A stretch of 52,816 nt of DNA from Albidovulum sp. (GTDB taxonomy: Bacteria; Pseudomonadota; Alphaproteobacteria; Rhodobacterales; Rhodobacteraceae): the NCBI GenBank assembly GCA_030837825.1, contig JAUQYB010000087.1:1-52816 (forward strand), written 5' to 3'. The first letter of the stretch is position 1. The number at the start of each line of letters is the position of its first letter. This document shows positions 31,577-41,126 of the stretch, one piece after another. The notes under the pieces are model-generated. The model was not told the DNA's origin. It worked only from the letters and a program-made list of their open reading frames with translations, and did no database searches. Both the position numbers and the translations under genes were made by a program.

Positions 31577-32914
31577 CTAACGGCAGAAAAGATCGTTGGT
31601 CAGCCCGAAGATCATCAGCGCCAGCACCACCGTGAGACCCACCGCCATCGCCGCGTTCATGAACTTGTCCGACGGCGGCCGGCCTGTCGCCCATTCGTAG
31701 GCGTGGAACACCAGGTGCCCGCCGTCGAGCACCGGAATCGGGAAGAGGTTGAGAAGCCCGATCGCCGTCGACAGCGCCGCCACCAGCCAGATGAAGGAGG
31801 AAAGCCCCGCACTCGCCGCGGCCCCGGTGGCCTGCGCCATGCCGACCGGGCCGCTGACGTTGCAGGTCGAAATCCGCCCCGCGACCATCGAGGCGATGCC
31901 CTTGAAGGTGGTGTCCACGACCCCCCAGGTCTGCGAGGCCCCGAGCCCCAGCGCCTCGAACACCCCCGGCCGGCGGGTGGCGGGATCGAACATGAAACTG
32001 CCCGAGATGCCGATCTGGTAGCCGGTCTCGAGCCCGCCGTCCTCGGCGGTGACGGGCCGTTCACGCGGCGAGAGCGAGGTTTCGAAGACCTCGCCCGCGC
32101 GCCAGACCGAGAGCGCAATCGGCCTGCCGCCGCTTGCCTTCACGATCCCCTGCAGGTCGTCGAAGCGCGGCGTCGGCGTGCCGTTCATCGACAGGATCAC
32201 GTCGCCTTCCTTCAGCCCGGCGTCCATCGCGGCGCTTTTCGGCAGGACCGAAAGCACCAGCGCGGGCATCAGCGTCGGCCCGGTCACGGTCACCTCCTGC
32301 CCGTCGCGCAGCACCCGGTAGTCGAGGGTCGCGGTATCGGGCAACGCCTCGGCGGCATCGCCGAGCGCGGTGTAGTCCGGCGTCTCGATCCCCGCGACGG
32401 CGAGGATGCGGTCGCCCGGCTGCAACCCGTTGTCGACCGGCAGCGGCCTCAGCGCGGCGATCTCGGGCCGGTCGGTGGCGATGCCGGTGGCAAGGACGGT
32501 GAGCGAGAAGACCGCGATCGAGAGGAGGAAGTTGAAGGCCGGACCGGCGAAGACCGTGGCCGCCCGCGCCCACAGAGGCGCGCCATGCATCGTGTGGCGC
32601 CGCTCCTCGGCCGAGAGCCGCGCCATCGCGCCGGCGTCGGCGCCGGCCGAGGCGGCGTTGGCATCGCCGAGGAACTTGACGTAGCCGCCGAAGGGCACCG
32701 CCGCGACCTGCCAGCGGGTGCCGCGCCGGTCCACCCGGCTCCACAGCCGCGGGCCGAAGCCGATCGAGAAGACCTCGGCATGGATTCCGGACCAGCGGCC
32801 GACGATGTAGTGGCCGTATTCGTGCACCGCCACGATGATCGAGAGCGCAACGATGAAGGCGAGGACGGTCCAGGCGGTGTCGCCGAACGAGGTCAGAAGG
32901 GCGGGAAGGTCCAA
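31577..32914 (-). CDS. rseP: RIP metalloprotease RseP (site-2 protease)
   Basis: This 445-residue membrane protease cuts anti-sigma factors and signal peptides within the bilayer. The zinc motif is HEYGH (31-35) in TM1. The segment FGGYVKFLGD forms the membrane-associated loop. There is a periplasmic PDZ pair (GLQPGDRILAVAG and GLKEGDVILSMNG), and the C-terminal LDG motif is LFPIPVLDGGHL. It lies 3 bp after dxr in the conserved dxr-rseP-bamA order. Confidence 0.96.
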   Translation of the reverse strand: MDLPALLTSFGDTAWTVLAFIVALSIIVAVHEYGHYIVGRWSGIHAEVFSIGFGPRLWSRVDRRGTRWQVAAVPFGGYVKFLGDANAASAGADAGAMARLSAEERRHTMHGAPLWARAATVFAGPAFNFLLSIAVFSLTVLATGIATDRPEIAALRPLPVDNGLQPGDRILAVAGIETPDYTALGDAAEALPDTATLDYRVLRDGQEVTVTGPTLMPALVLSVLPKSAAMDAGLKEGDVILSMNGTPTPRFDDLQGIVKASGGRPIALSVWRAGEVFETSLSPRERPVTAEDGGLETGYQIGISGSFMFDPATRRPGVFEALGLGASQTWGVVDTTFKGIASMVAGRISTCNVSGPVGMAQATGAAASAGLSSFIWLVAALSTAIGLLNLFPIPVLDGGHLVFHAYEWATGRPPSDKFMNAAMAVGLTVVLALMIFGLTNDLFCR

Positions 32915-32917
32915 GTC

Positions 32918-34108
32918 TCAGATCCTCTCGGCATCGGCGGGCACGCCCGTCGCCTCGGCGGCAAGGCTGCGCGCGCTGCGGTCCATGTCGAGCACCATAT
33001 CGAGGCTTGCCGGCGCTTTCTCAAGCCCGCCCTGCCCCGAAAGCCGGTCGAGCACGCGCTCGACCACGCCGGCCATGTCGGTGAATCGGATCGCCCCGGC
33101 GATGAAAGCGTCGAGCGCGGATTCCTTGGCGGCGTTGAAGGCGGCGCCCGCCAGCCCGCCGGTCGCCATCACCGCTTGGGCGAGCCGCAGCGCCGGGTAG
33201 CGGGCCGGGTCCGGCGCGGCGAAGGTCAGCCGGCCGACCTCGGCCAGCCTGAGCCGCGCCACCGGCAGGGCGGCGCGCTCGGGCCAGTTCAGCGCATAGC
33301 CGATGGCATGGCGCATGTCCGGCGCACCGAGATGGCCGATCATGCCGCCGTCACGGAAGCCCACGATCGCATGGACCAGCGATTCGGGATGCACCAGAAC
33401 ATCGATCCGCTCCGGCGCGATGCCGAAATATTCATGCGCCTCAATGACTTCCATTGCCTTGTTGAACATGGAGGCGCTGTCGATGGTGATCCGCTGGCCC
33501 ATCACCCAGTTGGGGTGGGTCGAAGCCTCCGCCACCGTCGCCTGGGCGAGCCGGTCGAGCGGCCAGTCGCGGAACGCCCCGCCCGAGGCGGTGAGCGTGA
33601 CGGTTTCCACCGCACCCATGTCCTCGCCGCCGAGCGCCTGGAAGAGCGCCGAATGCTCGCTGTCCACCGGCAGGATGGTGGCGCCGCCCGCCCGCGCCTC
33701 GGCCAGAAGCAAGGGCCCGGCGGCGACGAGGCTTTCCTTGTTGGCGAGCGCCAGCGTGGTGCCGTGGCGGAGCGCGCGGAAGCCCGGCACCAGCCCGGCC
33801 GCGCCGACGATGGCCGACATGATCCAGTCGGCCGGCCGGTCGGCGGCCTCGGCCACCGCAGCGGCGCCGCCCGCGGCCTCGATCCCGGTGCCCGCCAGCG
33901 CCTCGCGCAGCGCCGGCAGCTTCGCGGCATCAGCGATCACCGCGATCTCCGGCCGGAGCGCGCGCGCCTGTTCGGCCAGCCGGCGGACGTTTCCCCCGGC
34001 GGTCAGCGCCACGATCCGGTAGGCGCCGCGCCCGCCCTGGCGGCGGATCAGGTCATAGGTGCTTTCGCCGATGGAACCGGTCGCGCCGAAGATCGAGACG
34101 CTGCGCAT
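32918..34108 (-). CDS. dxr: 1-deoxy-D-xylulose 5-phosphate reductoisomerase
   Basis: This 396-residue enzyme converts DXP to methylerythritol phosphate in the non-mevalonate isoprenoid pathway. Motifs are SIFGATGSIGESTYDLI (4-20, NADPH binding), ALANKESLVAAGPLL, PVDSEHSALFQAL (metal site Asp/Glu) and TASGGAFRDWP followed by HPNWVMGQRITIDSASMFNK. It feeds UppS, encoded two genes upstream. It starts 3 bp after cdsA ends and has no evident ribosome binding site of its own. Confidence 0.97.
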   Translation of the reverse strand: MRSVSIFGATGSIGESTYDLIRRQGGRGAYRIVALTAGGNVRRLAEQARALRPEIAVIADAAKLPALREALAGTGIEAAGGAAAVAEAADRPADWIMSAIVGAAGLVPGFRALRHGTTLALANKESLVAAGPLLLAEARAGGATILPVDSEHSALFQALGGEDMGAVETVTLTASGGAFRDWPLDRLAQATVAEASTHPNWVMGQRITIDSASMFNKAMEVIEAHEYFGIAPERIDVLVHPESLVHAIVGFRDGGMIGHLGAPDMRHAIGYALNWPERAALPVARLRLAEVGRLTFAAPDPARYPALRLAQAVMATGGLAGAAFNAAKESALDAFIAGAIRFTDMAGVVERVLDRLSGQGGLEKAPASLDMVLDMDRSARSLAAEATGVPADAERI

Positions 34109-34111
34109 GGA

Positions 34112-34909
34112 TCAGAACCGGACCGAGGGCACGTCGGTCAGTTGCGCCACCAGCAGCATGAGGAGTGCGGCGCCGAGAAGCCCGTCGAACCGGTCCATCA
34201 GCCCGCCGTGGCCGGGGATCAGGTTCGAGCTGTCCTTGACGCCGCAGCGCCGCTTGATCGCGCTCTCGGCGATGTCGCCCATCTGCGAGGCGAGCGCGAG
34301 GAGCGCGGAAATCCACAGAAGGTCGATCCCGGCGCTGGAGAAGCGCAGGAAGACCGCGCCGACCAGCGCGGCGCCGAGCCAGCCGGCGACGGTGCCCGAC
34401 CAGGTCTTCTTCGGGCTGACGCGCGGCCAGAACTTCGGCCCGCCGATCATCCGGCCGGCGAAATATCCGGCGATGTCGGTGACGACGACGACGAGGATCA
34501 GCCACAAAAGCCAGAGCGGCCCGTAGGTCTCGCGGAAGGCCACGAGCCCGTAGCAGGCGATCATGATCATCGCGGCATAGACGGCGAAGACCAGCCGCAT
34601 CGGCCGCTTCGGCCTGACGAGGCCGTAGAGCGACGGCAGGAGCAGCAGCGGCGCGAGCCAGGGATCGTCATGGGTCAGGCCGACGACGCCGAGGATCATC
34701 GCCGCGACCGCCCCGACCATCACCGCCTCGTCCGGCCGGGCGCGGTCGGTCATCGCCGCCAGTTCCCAGACCATCACGGCGCCCGCCACCGTCGCCAGCG
34801 CGGCGAACCAGGGCCCGCCGAGCCAGACCAGGAACCCGCCGCCCGCCGCCATCGCCACGCCCGAGGCCAGCCGGGGGGCGAGGTCGGACCATTTCGACGG
34901 TTCGCTCAT
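34112..34909 (-). CDS. cdsA: phosphatidate cytidylyltransferase
   Basis: The 265-residue protein has about seven or eight membrane helices and makes CDP-diacylglycerol for phospholipid synthesis. The C-terminal CDP-DG synthase signature is present: SAIKRRCGVKDSSNLIPGHG followed by GLMDRFDG, containing the conserved Lys-Asp and the two Asp residues of the D-R-x-D site. The start overlaps the uppS stop in ATGA. Confidence 0.95.
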   Translation of the reverse strand: MSEPSKWSDLAPRLASGVAMAAGGGFLVWLGGPWFAALATVAGAVMVWELAAMTDRARPDEAVMVGAVAAMILGVVGLTHDDPWLAPLLLLPSLYGLVRPKRPMRLVFAVYAAMIMIACYGLVAFRETYGPLWLLWLILVVVVTDIAGYFAGRMIGGPKFWPRVSPKKTWSGTVAGWLGAALVGAVFLRFSSAGIDLLWISALLALASQMGDIAESAIKRRCGVKDSSNLIPGHGGLMDRFDGLLGAALLMLLVAQLTDVPSVRF

Positions 34910-35634
34910 GCCGTCAGCGCGCCGCCATAGCGCCGTTCGCGTCCGTGGAACCGCGACAGGATCGTCGCAAGCTCGTCGGGGGTGAAATCGGGCCAGAGCG
35001 TGTCGGTGAATTCGTATTCGGCATAGGCCGACTGCCAGAGCAGGTAGTTGGAGATCCGCGTCTCGCCCGAGGTGCGGATCACCAGGTCGGGGTCGGGCAG
35101 GTCGGCGGTGTCGAGCCGGGCCGTGACCGCGGCCTCGTCGACCTCCTCGGCCCTCAGCCGCCCCGCGGCCACATCCTCGGCCACGCGCCGCGCGGCGCGG
35201 GCAAGCTCGTCCCGGCCGCCGTAGTTGATCGCGATCGTCAGGTGCAGCCGGTCGTTGCCGCTTGTGCGCGCCTCGATCCCGGCCATCAGCTTCTGCAGCT
35301 TCTTGTCGAGCCGCTCGCGTCCGCCGATGAACCTCAGCCGCACCCCTTCGGCCGAAAGCCGCTGGGCCTCGGACTGGATGTAGCGGGCGAAGATCGTCAT
35401 CAGCCCGATGACCTCCTCGGTCGAGCGCTTCCAGTTCTCGGTCGAGAAGGCATAGAGCGTGAGATAGCGGATGCCGAGCCCCGGCGCCGCCTCGACGATC
35501 GAGCGCACGCGCTCGGCGCCGCGGCGGTGGCCGACAAGGCGCGGCCAGCCGCGCGCGGTCGCCCAGCGGCCGTTGCCGTCCATGATGATGGCAACATGAG
35601 CGGGGGTCTCTCCCGTGATGTCCTTCGCGGCCAT
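34906..35634 (-). CDS. uppS: undecaprenyl diphosphate synthase (isoprenyl transferase)
   Basis: This 242-residue cis-prenyltransferase makes the C55 lipid carrier for peptidoglycan and O-antigen. HVAIIMDGNGRWA contains the catalytic Asp19. RGWPRLVGHRRGAE, LTLYAFSTENWKRS, and the C-terminal DLVIRTSGETRISNYLLWQS with later E-F-x-D/T-LWPDF are signatures of the family. It precedes cdsA with a 4-bp overlap and follows frr by 49 bp. Confidence 0.97.
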   Translation of the reverse strand: MAAKDITGETPAHVAIIMDGNGRWATARGWPRLVGHRRGAERVRSIVEAAPGLGIRYLTLYAFSTENWKRSTEEVIGLMTIFARYIQSEAQRLSAEGVRLRFIGGRERLDKKLQKLMAGIEARTSGNDRLHLTIAINYGGRDELARAARRVAEDVAAGRLRAEEVDEAAVTARLDTADLPDPDLVIRTSGETRISNYLLWQSAYAEYEFTDTLWPDFTPDELATILSRFHGRERRYGGALTA

Positions 35635-35683
35635 TGGCCTCTGCCCTTTCCGCCCCCGGATGCCGGTCGCCCGGCGCAGGTCG

Positions 35684-36247
35684 TCAGACCTGCATGATTT
35701 CTGCCTGCTTGCCTTCCAGCGCCTTGTCGACGGCGGCGATGTAACGGTCGGTCAGCGCCTGGATCTCGTCGTGCCAGAACTTCTGGTCGTCCTCGCTCAT
35801 CCCGTCGTTCTTCGCCTTCTTGATCTGGTCCATGCCGTCGCGGCGGACGTTGCGCACCGCCACCCGGGCGTGTTCGGCATATTGCGCCGCGACGCGGGTA
35901 AGCTCGCGCCTGCGTTCCTCGTTCAGCTCGGGGATCGGCAGCATGATGATCGTGCCGTTGAGCTGCGGGTTGATGCCGAGCCCGCTGTCGCGGATCGCCT
36001 TCTCGACCCGCGAGACCAGCGACTTGTCCCAGACGTTGATCGTCACCATCCGCGGCTCGGGCACGTTGATGGTGCCCACCTGGTTGACCGGGGTGAGTGA
36101 TCCGTAGGCGTCGACCATGATCGGCTCCACCATCGTGGCCGAGGCGCGCCCGGTCCTGAGGGTGCCGAATTCGTGGCGGAGCGAGGCCATCGCCCCCTCC
36201 ATGCGCCGCTCCAGATCGTCGATGTCGATGTCGATGTCGTCGGACAT
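35684..36247 (-). CDS. frr: ribosome recycling factor
   Basis: The 187-residue protein splits post-termination ribosomes with EF-G. Domain I helices include [20 protein letters not shown]. Domain II includes [20 protein letters not shown], and the C-terminal helices have [20 protein letters not shown] and [19 protein letters not shown] chose the ATG at 36247, preceded by GGAAAG; a GTG five codons earlier would also be in frame. The N-terminus is unusually Asp/Ile-rich ([11 protein letters not shown]). Confidence 0.97.
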   Translation of the reverse strand: MSDDIDIDIDDLERRMEGAMASLRHEFGTLRTGRASATMVEPIMVDAYGSLTPVNQVGTINVPEPRMVTINVWDKSLVSRVEKAIRDSGLGINPQLNGTIIMLPIPELNEERRRELTRVAAQYAEHARVAVRNVRRDGMDQIKKAKNDGMSEDDQKFWHDEIQALTDRYIAAVDKALEGKQAEIMQV

Positions 36248-36331
36248 GGGTCTTTCCGTCACTGTTCCGTCCCGGGCCGTCCGGCCTTCGCCCGGCCCTT
36301 TATCACGAAAGCCTCCGCGCGCGATAGGATT

Positions 36332-37063
36332 TCAACCTCCCACCAGGGTGAAGGTGCCGTTTCCGGCAAGAATACCCCGGAATCCGCCCGGTTCGTCGAG
36401 CGAGAAGACGATGATCGGCAAGCGGTTGTCACGGGCCAGCGCGATGGCCGAGGCGTCCATCACGCCGAGGTGCTTCTGCAACACCTCGTCATAGCTCACC
36501 GTCTCGTAGCGCCTGGCGTCGGGATGCTTCTTCGGATCGCGGTCGTAGACGCCGTCGACCTTGGTGCCCTTGAAGATCGCCTCGCAGTTCATCTCGCTGG
36601 CGCGCAGCGTCGCCGCCGTGTCGGTGGTGAAATAGGGGTTGCCGGTGCCGGCCGCGAAGATGCAGACGCGCTTCTTCTCCAGATGCCGCACGGCGCGGCG
36701 GCGGATGTAGGGCTCGCACACCTGGTCCATCGGGATGGCGCTGATCACCCGGGTGAAGACGCCGATGGATTCGAGCGCCGACTGCATCGCAAGCGCGTTC
36801 ATCACCGTGGCCAGCATCCCCATGTAGTCGGCCGTCGTCCGCTCCATCCCCTGCGCAGAGCCCTGGAGGCCGCGGAAGATGTTGCCGCCGCCGATCACCA
36901 TGCAGATCTCGACGCCGAGGTCGTGGACCGTCTTCACCTCGGCGGCGATGCGGGCGACGGTGGGCGGGTGCAGGCCGAAGCCCTGATCGCCCATCAGCGC
37001 CTCGCCGGAGATTTTCAGCATGACGCGCCCGTATCTGACCGTGGGGTCTTCCGCCGCGTCCAT
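36332..37063 (-). CDS. pyrH: UMP kinase
   Basis: The 243-residue amino-acid-kinase-fold enzyme phosphorylates UMP to UDP. Motifs are [18 protein letters not shown] (14-31), [48 protein letters not shown] and [13 protein letters not shown]. The start at 37063 has GGAG upstream. It is first in the long minus-strand cluster that runs on to frr and the envelope genes, and divergent from miaA. Confidence 0.97.
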   Translation of the reverse strand: MDAAEDPTVRYGRVMLKISGEALMGDQGFGLHPPTVARIAAEVKTVHDLGVEICMVIGGGNIFRGLQGSAQGMERTTADYMGMLATVMNALAMQSALESIGVFTRVISAIPMDQVCEPYIRRRAVRHLEKKRVCIFAAGTGNPYFTTDTAATLRASEMNCEAIFKGTKVDGVYDRDPKKHPDARRYETVSYDEVLQKHLGVMDASAIALARDNRLPIIVFSLDEPGGFRGILAGNGTFTLVGG

Positions 37064-37201
37064 GCCACCGCTCCGCTTGCCGCCTTGTTGATTGCGGCGC
37101 AAAATGGACGAAATCGGCGGCGGGTTCAACCACGGTCGGCGGGATTTGCCCGCGGGCACCGGTGGGGTTCGGGCGCGCGCCGCAAGAGAACGGGCAAAGC
37201 A

Positions 37202-38077
37202 CTGGATTTCATTGGCAAAATCGACCCCGGCCGGGCGGTCCTGATTGCCGGGCCGACGGCCTCCGGCAAGTCGGAACTAGCGCTGCGGATCGCCGCGGCG
37301 CAGGGCGGCGTGATCGTCAATGCCGACGCGCTCCAGGTCTGGGACTGCTGGCGCGTGCTCACCGCCCGCCCCCAGGCCGCGGACGAGGTGCGCGCGCCTC
37401 ACCTTCTCTACGGCCATGTCGCCCGCGGCGCGCCCTGGTCGGTCGGCCACTGGCTGCGCGAGGTGGCGCCGATCCTTGCGGGGCCGGAACGCCCGATCAT
37501 CGTCGGCGGAACCGGTCTTTATCTTTCCGCGCTGACCGAGGGGCTGGCGGAGATTCCGCCGGTGCCGGAGGAAGTGCGCGCCGAGGCCGGCGCGATCCTC
37601 GCCGCAGCGGGGCCCGGGGCGCTTCTGGCCGGGCTCGATGCCGCGACCGCCGGGCGGATCGACCGGCAGAACCCCGCCCGCATCCAGCGCGCCTGGGAGG
37701 TGCTGCGCGCCACCGGCCGCGGCCTTGCGGAATGGCAGGAGGATACCGGCCCGCCGCTCCTGCCGCTCGGCGAGGCGACAGCGGTCGTGCTTGACGCCGG
37801 GCGCGACTGGCTGGCCGAACGCATCGACCGCCGCTTCGAGGCGATGGTCGCGGGCGGGGCGCTGGAGGAGGTGCGCGCGGTTCTCGACGCCTGGGAACCG
37901 GCCGCGCCCTGGGCCAGGGCGATCGGCGCGCCGGAGCTTGTCGCGCATCTGCGGGGCGAGAGCACGCTCGCGCAGGCGATCGGGCGCGCTCAGGCCGCGA
38001 GCCGCCAATATGCCAAGCGCCAGCGGAGCTGGTTTCGCGGCCGGATGCGGCACTGGCACTGGCAAAGGGTGCCGTGA
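37202..38077 (+). CDS. miaA: tRNA dimethylallyltransferase MiaA; start codon uncertain
   Basis: The enzyme prenylates A37 of tRNAs that read UNN codons. The P-loop is [14 protein letters not shown], followed by [60 protein letters not shown] and a C-terminal [13 protein letters not shown]. The family N-terminus should lie a few residues before [12 protein letters not shown]. In that region the frame has no ATG, GTG or TTG; the nearest candidates are CTG at 37202 and ATT at 37211. The closest TTG codons (37085, 37088) would add about 38 unrelated residues. I set 37202 provisionally. A non-AUG start, or a base error upstream, is possible. Confidence 0.88.
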   Translation: MDFIGKIDPGRAVLIAGPTASGKSELALRIAAAQGGVIVNADALQVWDCWRVLTARPQAADEVRAPHLLYGHVARGAPWSVGHWLREVAPILAGPERPIIVGGTGLYLSALTEGLAEIPPVPEEVRAEAGAILAAAGPGALLAGLDAATAGRIDRQNPARIQRAWEVLRATGRGLAEWQEDTGPPLLPLGEATAVVLDAGRDWLAERIDRRFEAMVAGGALEEVRAVLDAWEPAAPWARAIGAPELVAHLRGESTLAQAIGRAQAASRQYAKRQRSWFRGRMRHWHWQRVP

Positions 38078-38125
38078 CCGATGCGCCACGCCCCGCCGAT
38101 CACCATGATTCCATTTATTTTTGCC

Positions 38126-38154
38126 TTGGGGTTTGGGCGCGGCCTGTCTATTGT
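38126..38154 (+). promoter_or_regulatory. possible promoter of the AraC-family gene
   Basis: TTGGGG and TATTGT are separated by 17 bp, ending 66 bp before the GTG start, in a locally T-rich stretch between miaA and the regulator. The -35 is weak, so an activator may be needed. Confidence 0.35.
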
Positions 38155-38220
38155 CCGGCCCAGGAACGACCCGCCCTGCCCCGCCCTGCCGCGTCACGGG
38201 CGACATCGAAGGATCAGCCC

Positions 38221-39198
38221 GTGAAGCTTTTTTCCGGCCCCCCCCTGTCGCAGTTCTCCGACCGGCCGGCCGCCCCGGCGACGCCTGCGGCCGAGCCGGC
38301 CGGCAAGGCGCGCAAGGCCGGCGACAAGACCGAGCGGCAGGGCTCGGCGGTGCGCCGGCGGCGGCCGACCGCCGAGGCGCCGGCGCTGACCGCGCCCGCG
38401 ATCCCCGAGTCGCCAGCGATGACGCCGGTCCGGGTCGTGCCTCTCGGGCGGCTGGCAGCGGGCGGACGCTGGCGGATCGAGGCGATGCGGTCGATCTCCG
38501 AGCCGCTCCTTCTCTGGTTCACCCGCGGGCAGGGACGGATCACGGTGGGCGGCGTGACCCGGGGCTACGGCGCCCACAACGCCATCTTCATTCCGGCCGG
38601 GGTCATGCACGGCTATGAATCCGGCGCCCAGACCTATGGCAGCGCGGTCTTCTTCGGCCGCGGCTGCACGCTCGACCTGCCTGCCACGCCCCAGCACCTC
38701 AGGGTGCGCGAGGTCGGCCCCCAGGCAGAGCTCTCCGGCCTGATCGACAACATCCAGCGCGAGCTTGACAGCGGCAGGCCCGGCGCCGACCGCGCCGCGC
38801 AGCATCACCTCGGCCTCCTGGGCGTCTGGCTCGAACGCAACGCCGATACCGCCCAGGATCCGGCAAAGCGGCCCGACGCGGCCCGCCGCCTCGCCGCGCG
38901 CTATACCGAGTTGCTGGAACACGAGTTCCGCTCGGGCAAGGGTGTCGCCGAATACGCCCGCGCGCTCGGCGTCACGCCGACGCACCTTACCCGCGTCTGC
39001 AACCAGACCTGCGGGCGGTCGGCGTCGGATCTGCTGCACGACCGGGTGATCTTCGAGGCGCGGCTGATGCTCAGCGAGACCAGGCTGCCGATCGCAGGCA
39101 TCGCCCAGGCGCTCGGCTTCAATTCGGCCGCCTACTTCACCCGGGCGTTCCAGCACCGGACCGGGAAAACTCCCTCCGCCTTCCGCCGCGCGGGCTGA
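38221..39198 (+). CDS. AraC-family transcriptional regulator
   Basis: This is a 325-residue protein. The first ~75 residues are a Pro/Ala-rich, basic linker (GKARKAGDKTERQG, VRRRRPTAEAP). A cupin-like effector domain follows (ITVGGVTRGYGAHNAIFIPA, AGVMHGYESG, about 105-140). Two helix-turn-helix motifs lie at about 240-320 (VAEYARALGVTPTHLTRVCN and IAGIAQALGFNSAAYFTRAF, ending GKTPSAFRR). The start is GTG at 38221 with AAGGA upstream. It lies 168 bp before the ABC importer operon on the same strand and is a likely regulator of it. Confidence 0.88.
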   Translation: MKLFSGPPLSQFSDRPAAPATPAAEPAGKARKAGDKTERQGSAVRRRRPTAEAPALTAPAIPESPAMTPVRVVPLGRLAAGGRWRIEAMRSISEPLLLWFTRGQGRITVGGVTRGYGAHNAIFIPAGVMHGYESGAQTYGSAVFFGRGCTLDLPATPQHLRVREVGPQAELSGLIDNIQRELDSGRPGADRAAQHHLGLLGVWLERNADTAQDPAKRPDAARRLAARYTELLEHEFRSGKGVAEYARALGVTPTHLTRVCNQTCGRSASDLLHDRVIFEARLMLSETRLPIAGIAQALGFNSAAYFTRAFQHRTGKTPSAFRRAG

Positions 39199-39258
39199 TC
39201 GGGCGGCTTTTCCCGGCCGGAATGCCGCGAACGCGCACGCCCGTGCCGTTTTCAGGCA

Positions 39259-39288
39259 TTGACGGCCACACCGAAACGGTGCGCAATA
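39259..39288 (+). promoter_or_regulatory. probable promoter region of the ABC importer operon
   Basis: TTGACG at 39259-39264 is one base from consensus -35. A -10 is less clear; GCAATA at 39283-39288 has an 18-bp spacer. It sits about 80 bp before the binding-protein ATG. Confidence 0.4.
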
Positions 39289-39366
39289 TCATTGCATAAG
39301 ATGCGTGCCCACAACGATGCCGGCCTACCGGCACGGACAAGACACCGCAACCCAGGGAGAAAGAAC

Positions 39367-41016
39367 ATGGCCATACACGACACGCCGGAACGGATTCATC
39401 CGGCGGCGAAGACTTATGCCGCCGAGGTCGCCGCCGGCAGCCTCAGCCGCCGCGAATTCCTGACCCGCGCCTCCGCGCTCGGCGTCAGCACCGCGGCCGC
39501 CTACGGGCTCCTCGGCCTCGATGCTCCGGCGCGGGCGCAGGACACGCCGAAGGCGGGCGGCACGCTCAGGATGCAGATGGAGCTTCGGGCGCAGAAGGAC
39601 CCGCGCACCTGGGACTGGTCGGAACTGTCGAACTTCGCCCGCGGCTGGCTCGACTATCTCGTCGAATACGAAAGCGACGGCACGATCCGCGGCATGCTGC
39701 TGGAAAGCTGGGAGATCAACGACGACGCCACCGAATACACGCTGCATGTCCGCCAGGGCGCGACCTGGAACAACGGCGACCCCTTCACCGCCGCCGACGT
39801 GGTGCACAACCTCAACCGCTGGTGCGAAGCGGGCGTAGAGGGCAACTCGATGGCCGCGCGGATGGGCGGGCTTGTCGACGAGACGACGAAAAAGGCACGC
39901 GAGGGCGCGATCACCCAGGTCGACGACCATACCGTGAAGCTGACGCTGCCGGCGCCCGACATCACCATCATCGTCAACGTCGCGGACTATCCGGCAGCGG
40001 TGACCCATCCCTCCTACGAAACCGGCGATCCCTCCACCAACCCGATCGGCACCGGCGCCTATCTGCCCGAGGTCAACGAGGTCGGCGTGCGACAGGTGCT
40101 GGTGAAGAATCCCGACCACACCTGGTGGGGAACCGCGGTCTACGGCGGCCCCTATCTGGACCGGATCGAATACATCGACCTCGGCACCGATCCCTCCGCC
40201 ACGGTCGCCGCCGCCGAGGCGGGCGAGATCGACGCCACCTACCGCACCCAGGGCGATTTCGTCGAGATTTTCGACGGCATCGGCTGGGAGAAGTCCGAGG
40301 CGAACACCTCCGCCACGCTCGCGGTCCGCTTCAACCAGGGCGCCGACCTCTACAAGGATGTGAACGTCCGCCGGGCATTGCAGATGGCGGTGGACAACGC
40401 GGTGGTGCTTGAACTGGGCTTCTCGGGCCAGGGGACGGTGGCCGAAAACCATCACGTCTGCCCGATCCATCCGGAATACGCGCAACTCCCGCCGCTTGTC
40501 GTCGATCCGGCAAAGGCCAAGGAGATGATCGCCGCGGCCGGCCATGCCGACACCGAGTTCGAGCTGATCTCGCTCGACGACGACTGGCAGGCGGCGACCT
40601 GCGACGCGGTGGCCGCGCAGATCCGCGACGCCGGGATCAAGGTCAAGCGCTCGGTCCTGCCCGGCGCGACCTTCTGGAACGACTGGACCAAGTATCCCTT
40701 CTCGTCGACCGAGTGGAACATGCGCCCGCTCGGCGTGCAGGTGCTGGCGCTCGCCTACAAGTCCGGCGGCGCCTGGAACGAGACCGCCTTCGCCAATGCC
40801 GAGTTCGACGCGCTGCTGGCCGAGGCGATGTCGATCGCCGATGCCGACAAGCGGCGCGAGGTGATGGCGAAGATCGAGAAGATCATGCAGGACGAGGGCG
40901 TGCTGATCCAGCCCTACTGGCGCTCGCTCTACCGCCACTTCAGGCCCGGCGTGAAGGGCGCGGACATGCACCCGACGTTCGAGCATCACCACTACAAGTG
41001 GTGGCTCGCCGCCTGA
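39367..41016 (+). CDS. ABC transporter substrate-binding protein (peptide/nickel, SBP family 5)
   Basis: The 549-residue periplasmic binding protein has a twin-arginine signal ([20 protein letters not shown], cleavage after ARAQ near 58), so it is exported folded. The mature part has the SBP_bac_5 pattern: [59 protein letters not shown], and [13 protein letters not shown]. The N-terminal stretch before the RR motif is longer than usual. The ligand is unknown. GGGAGAAAG precedes the ATG. It is first gene of the operon and separated from the permeases by a stable hairpin. Confidence 0.93.
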   Translation: MAIHDTPERIHPAAKTYAAEVAAGSLSRREFLTRASALGVSTAAAYGLLGLDAPARAQDTPKAGGTLRMQMELRAQKDPRTWDWSELSNFARGWLDYLVEYESDGTIRGMLLESWEINDDATEYTLHVRQGATWNNGDPFTAADVVHNLNRWCEAGVEGNSMAARMGGLVDETTKKAREGAITQVDDHTVKLTLPAPDITIIVNVADYPAAVTHPSYETGDPSTNPIGTGAYLPEVNEVGVRQVLVKNPDHTWWGTAVYGGPYLDRIEYIDLGTDPSATVAAAEAGEIDATYRTQGDFVEIFDGIGWEKSEANTSATLAVRFNQGADLYKDVNVRRALQMAVDNAVVLELGFSGQGTVAENHHVCPIHPEYAQLPPLVVDPAKAKEMIAAAGHADTEFELISLDDDWQAATCDAVAAQIRDAGIKVKRSVLPGATFWNDWTKYPFSSTEWNMRPLGVQVLALAYKSGGAWNETAFANAEFDALLAEAMSIADADKRREVMAKIEKIMQDEGVLIQPYWRSLYRHFRPGVKGADMHPTFEHHHYKWWLAA

Positions 41017-41023
41017 TCCGGCA

Positions 41024-41059
41024 GGGCCGGGGCGCGCGCGGCCGCGCCTGTCCCGGCCC
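41024..41059 (+). other. intercistronic hairpin after the binding-protein gene
   Basis: GGGCCGGG (41024-41031) pairs perfectly with CCCGGCCC (41052-41059), and an inner GGCGCG/CGCGCC stem continues it. No T run follows. Such hairpins often protect the upstream message from 3' decay and so raise binding-protein level relative to permeases. That role is inferred. Confidence 0.6.
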
Positions 41060-41126
41060 GAAACCGGCCCGCATCTCCGGGCACCCGCGCACCTGCCTCC
41101 CCCGGGCGGCAAGGCAGAGGTAGACC

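Noticed and set aside
31157..34930. 1257-codon open frame on the plus strand
   Set aside because: It runs antisense to bamA, rseP, dxr and cdsA, and its translation is Arg/Pro/Gly/His-rich without any recognisable domain. It is a high-GC artefact.
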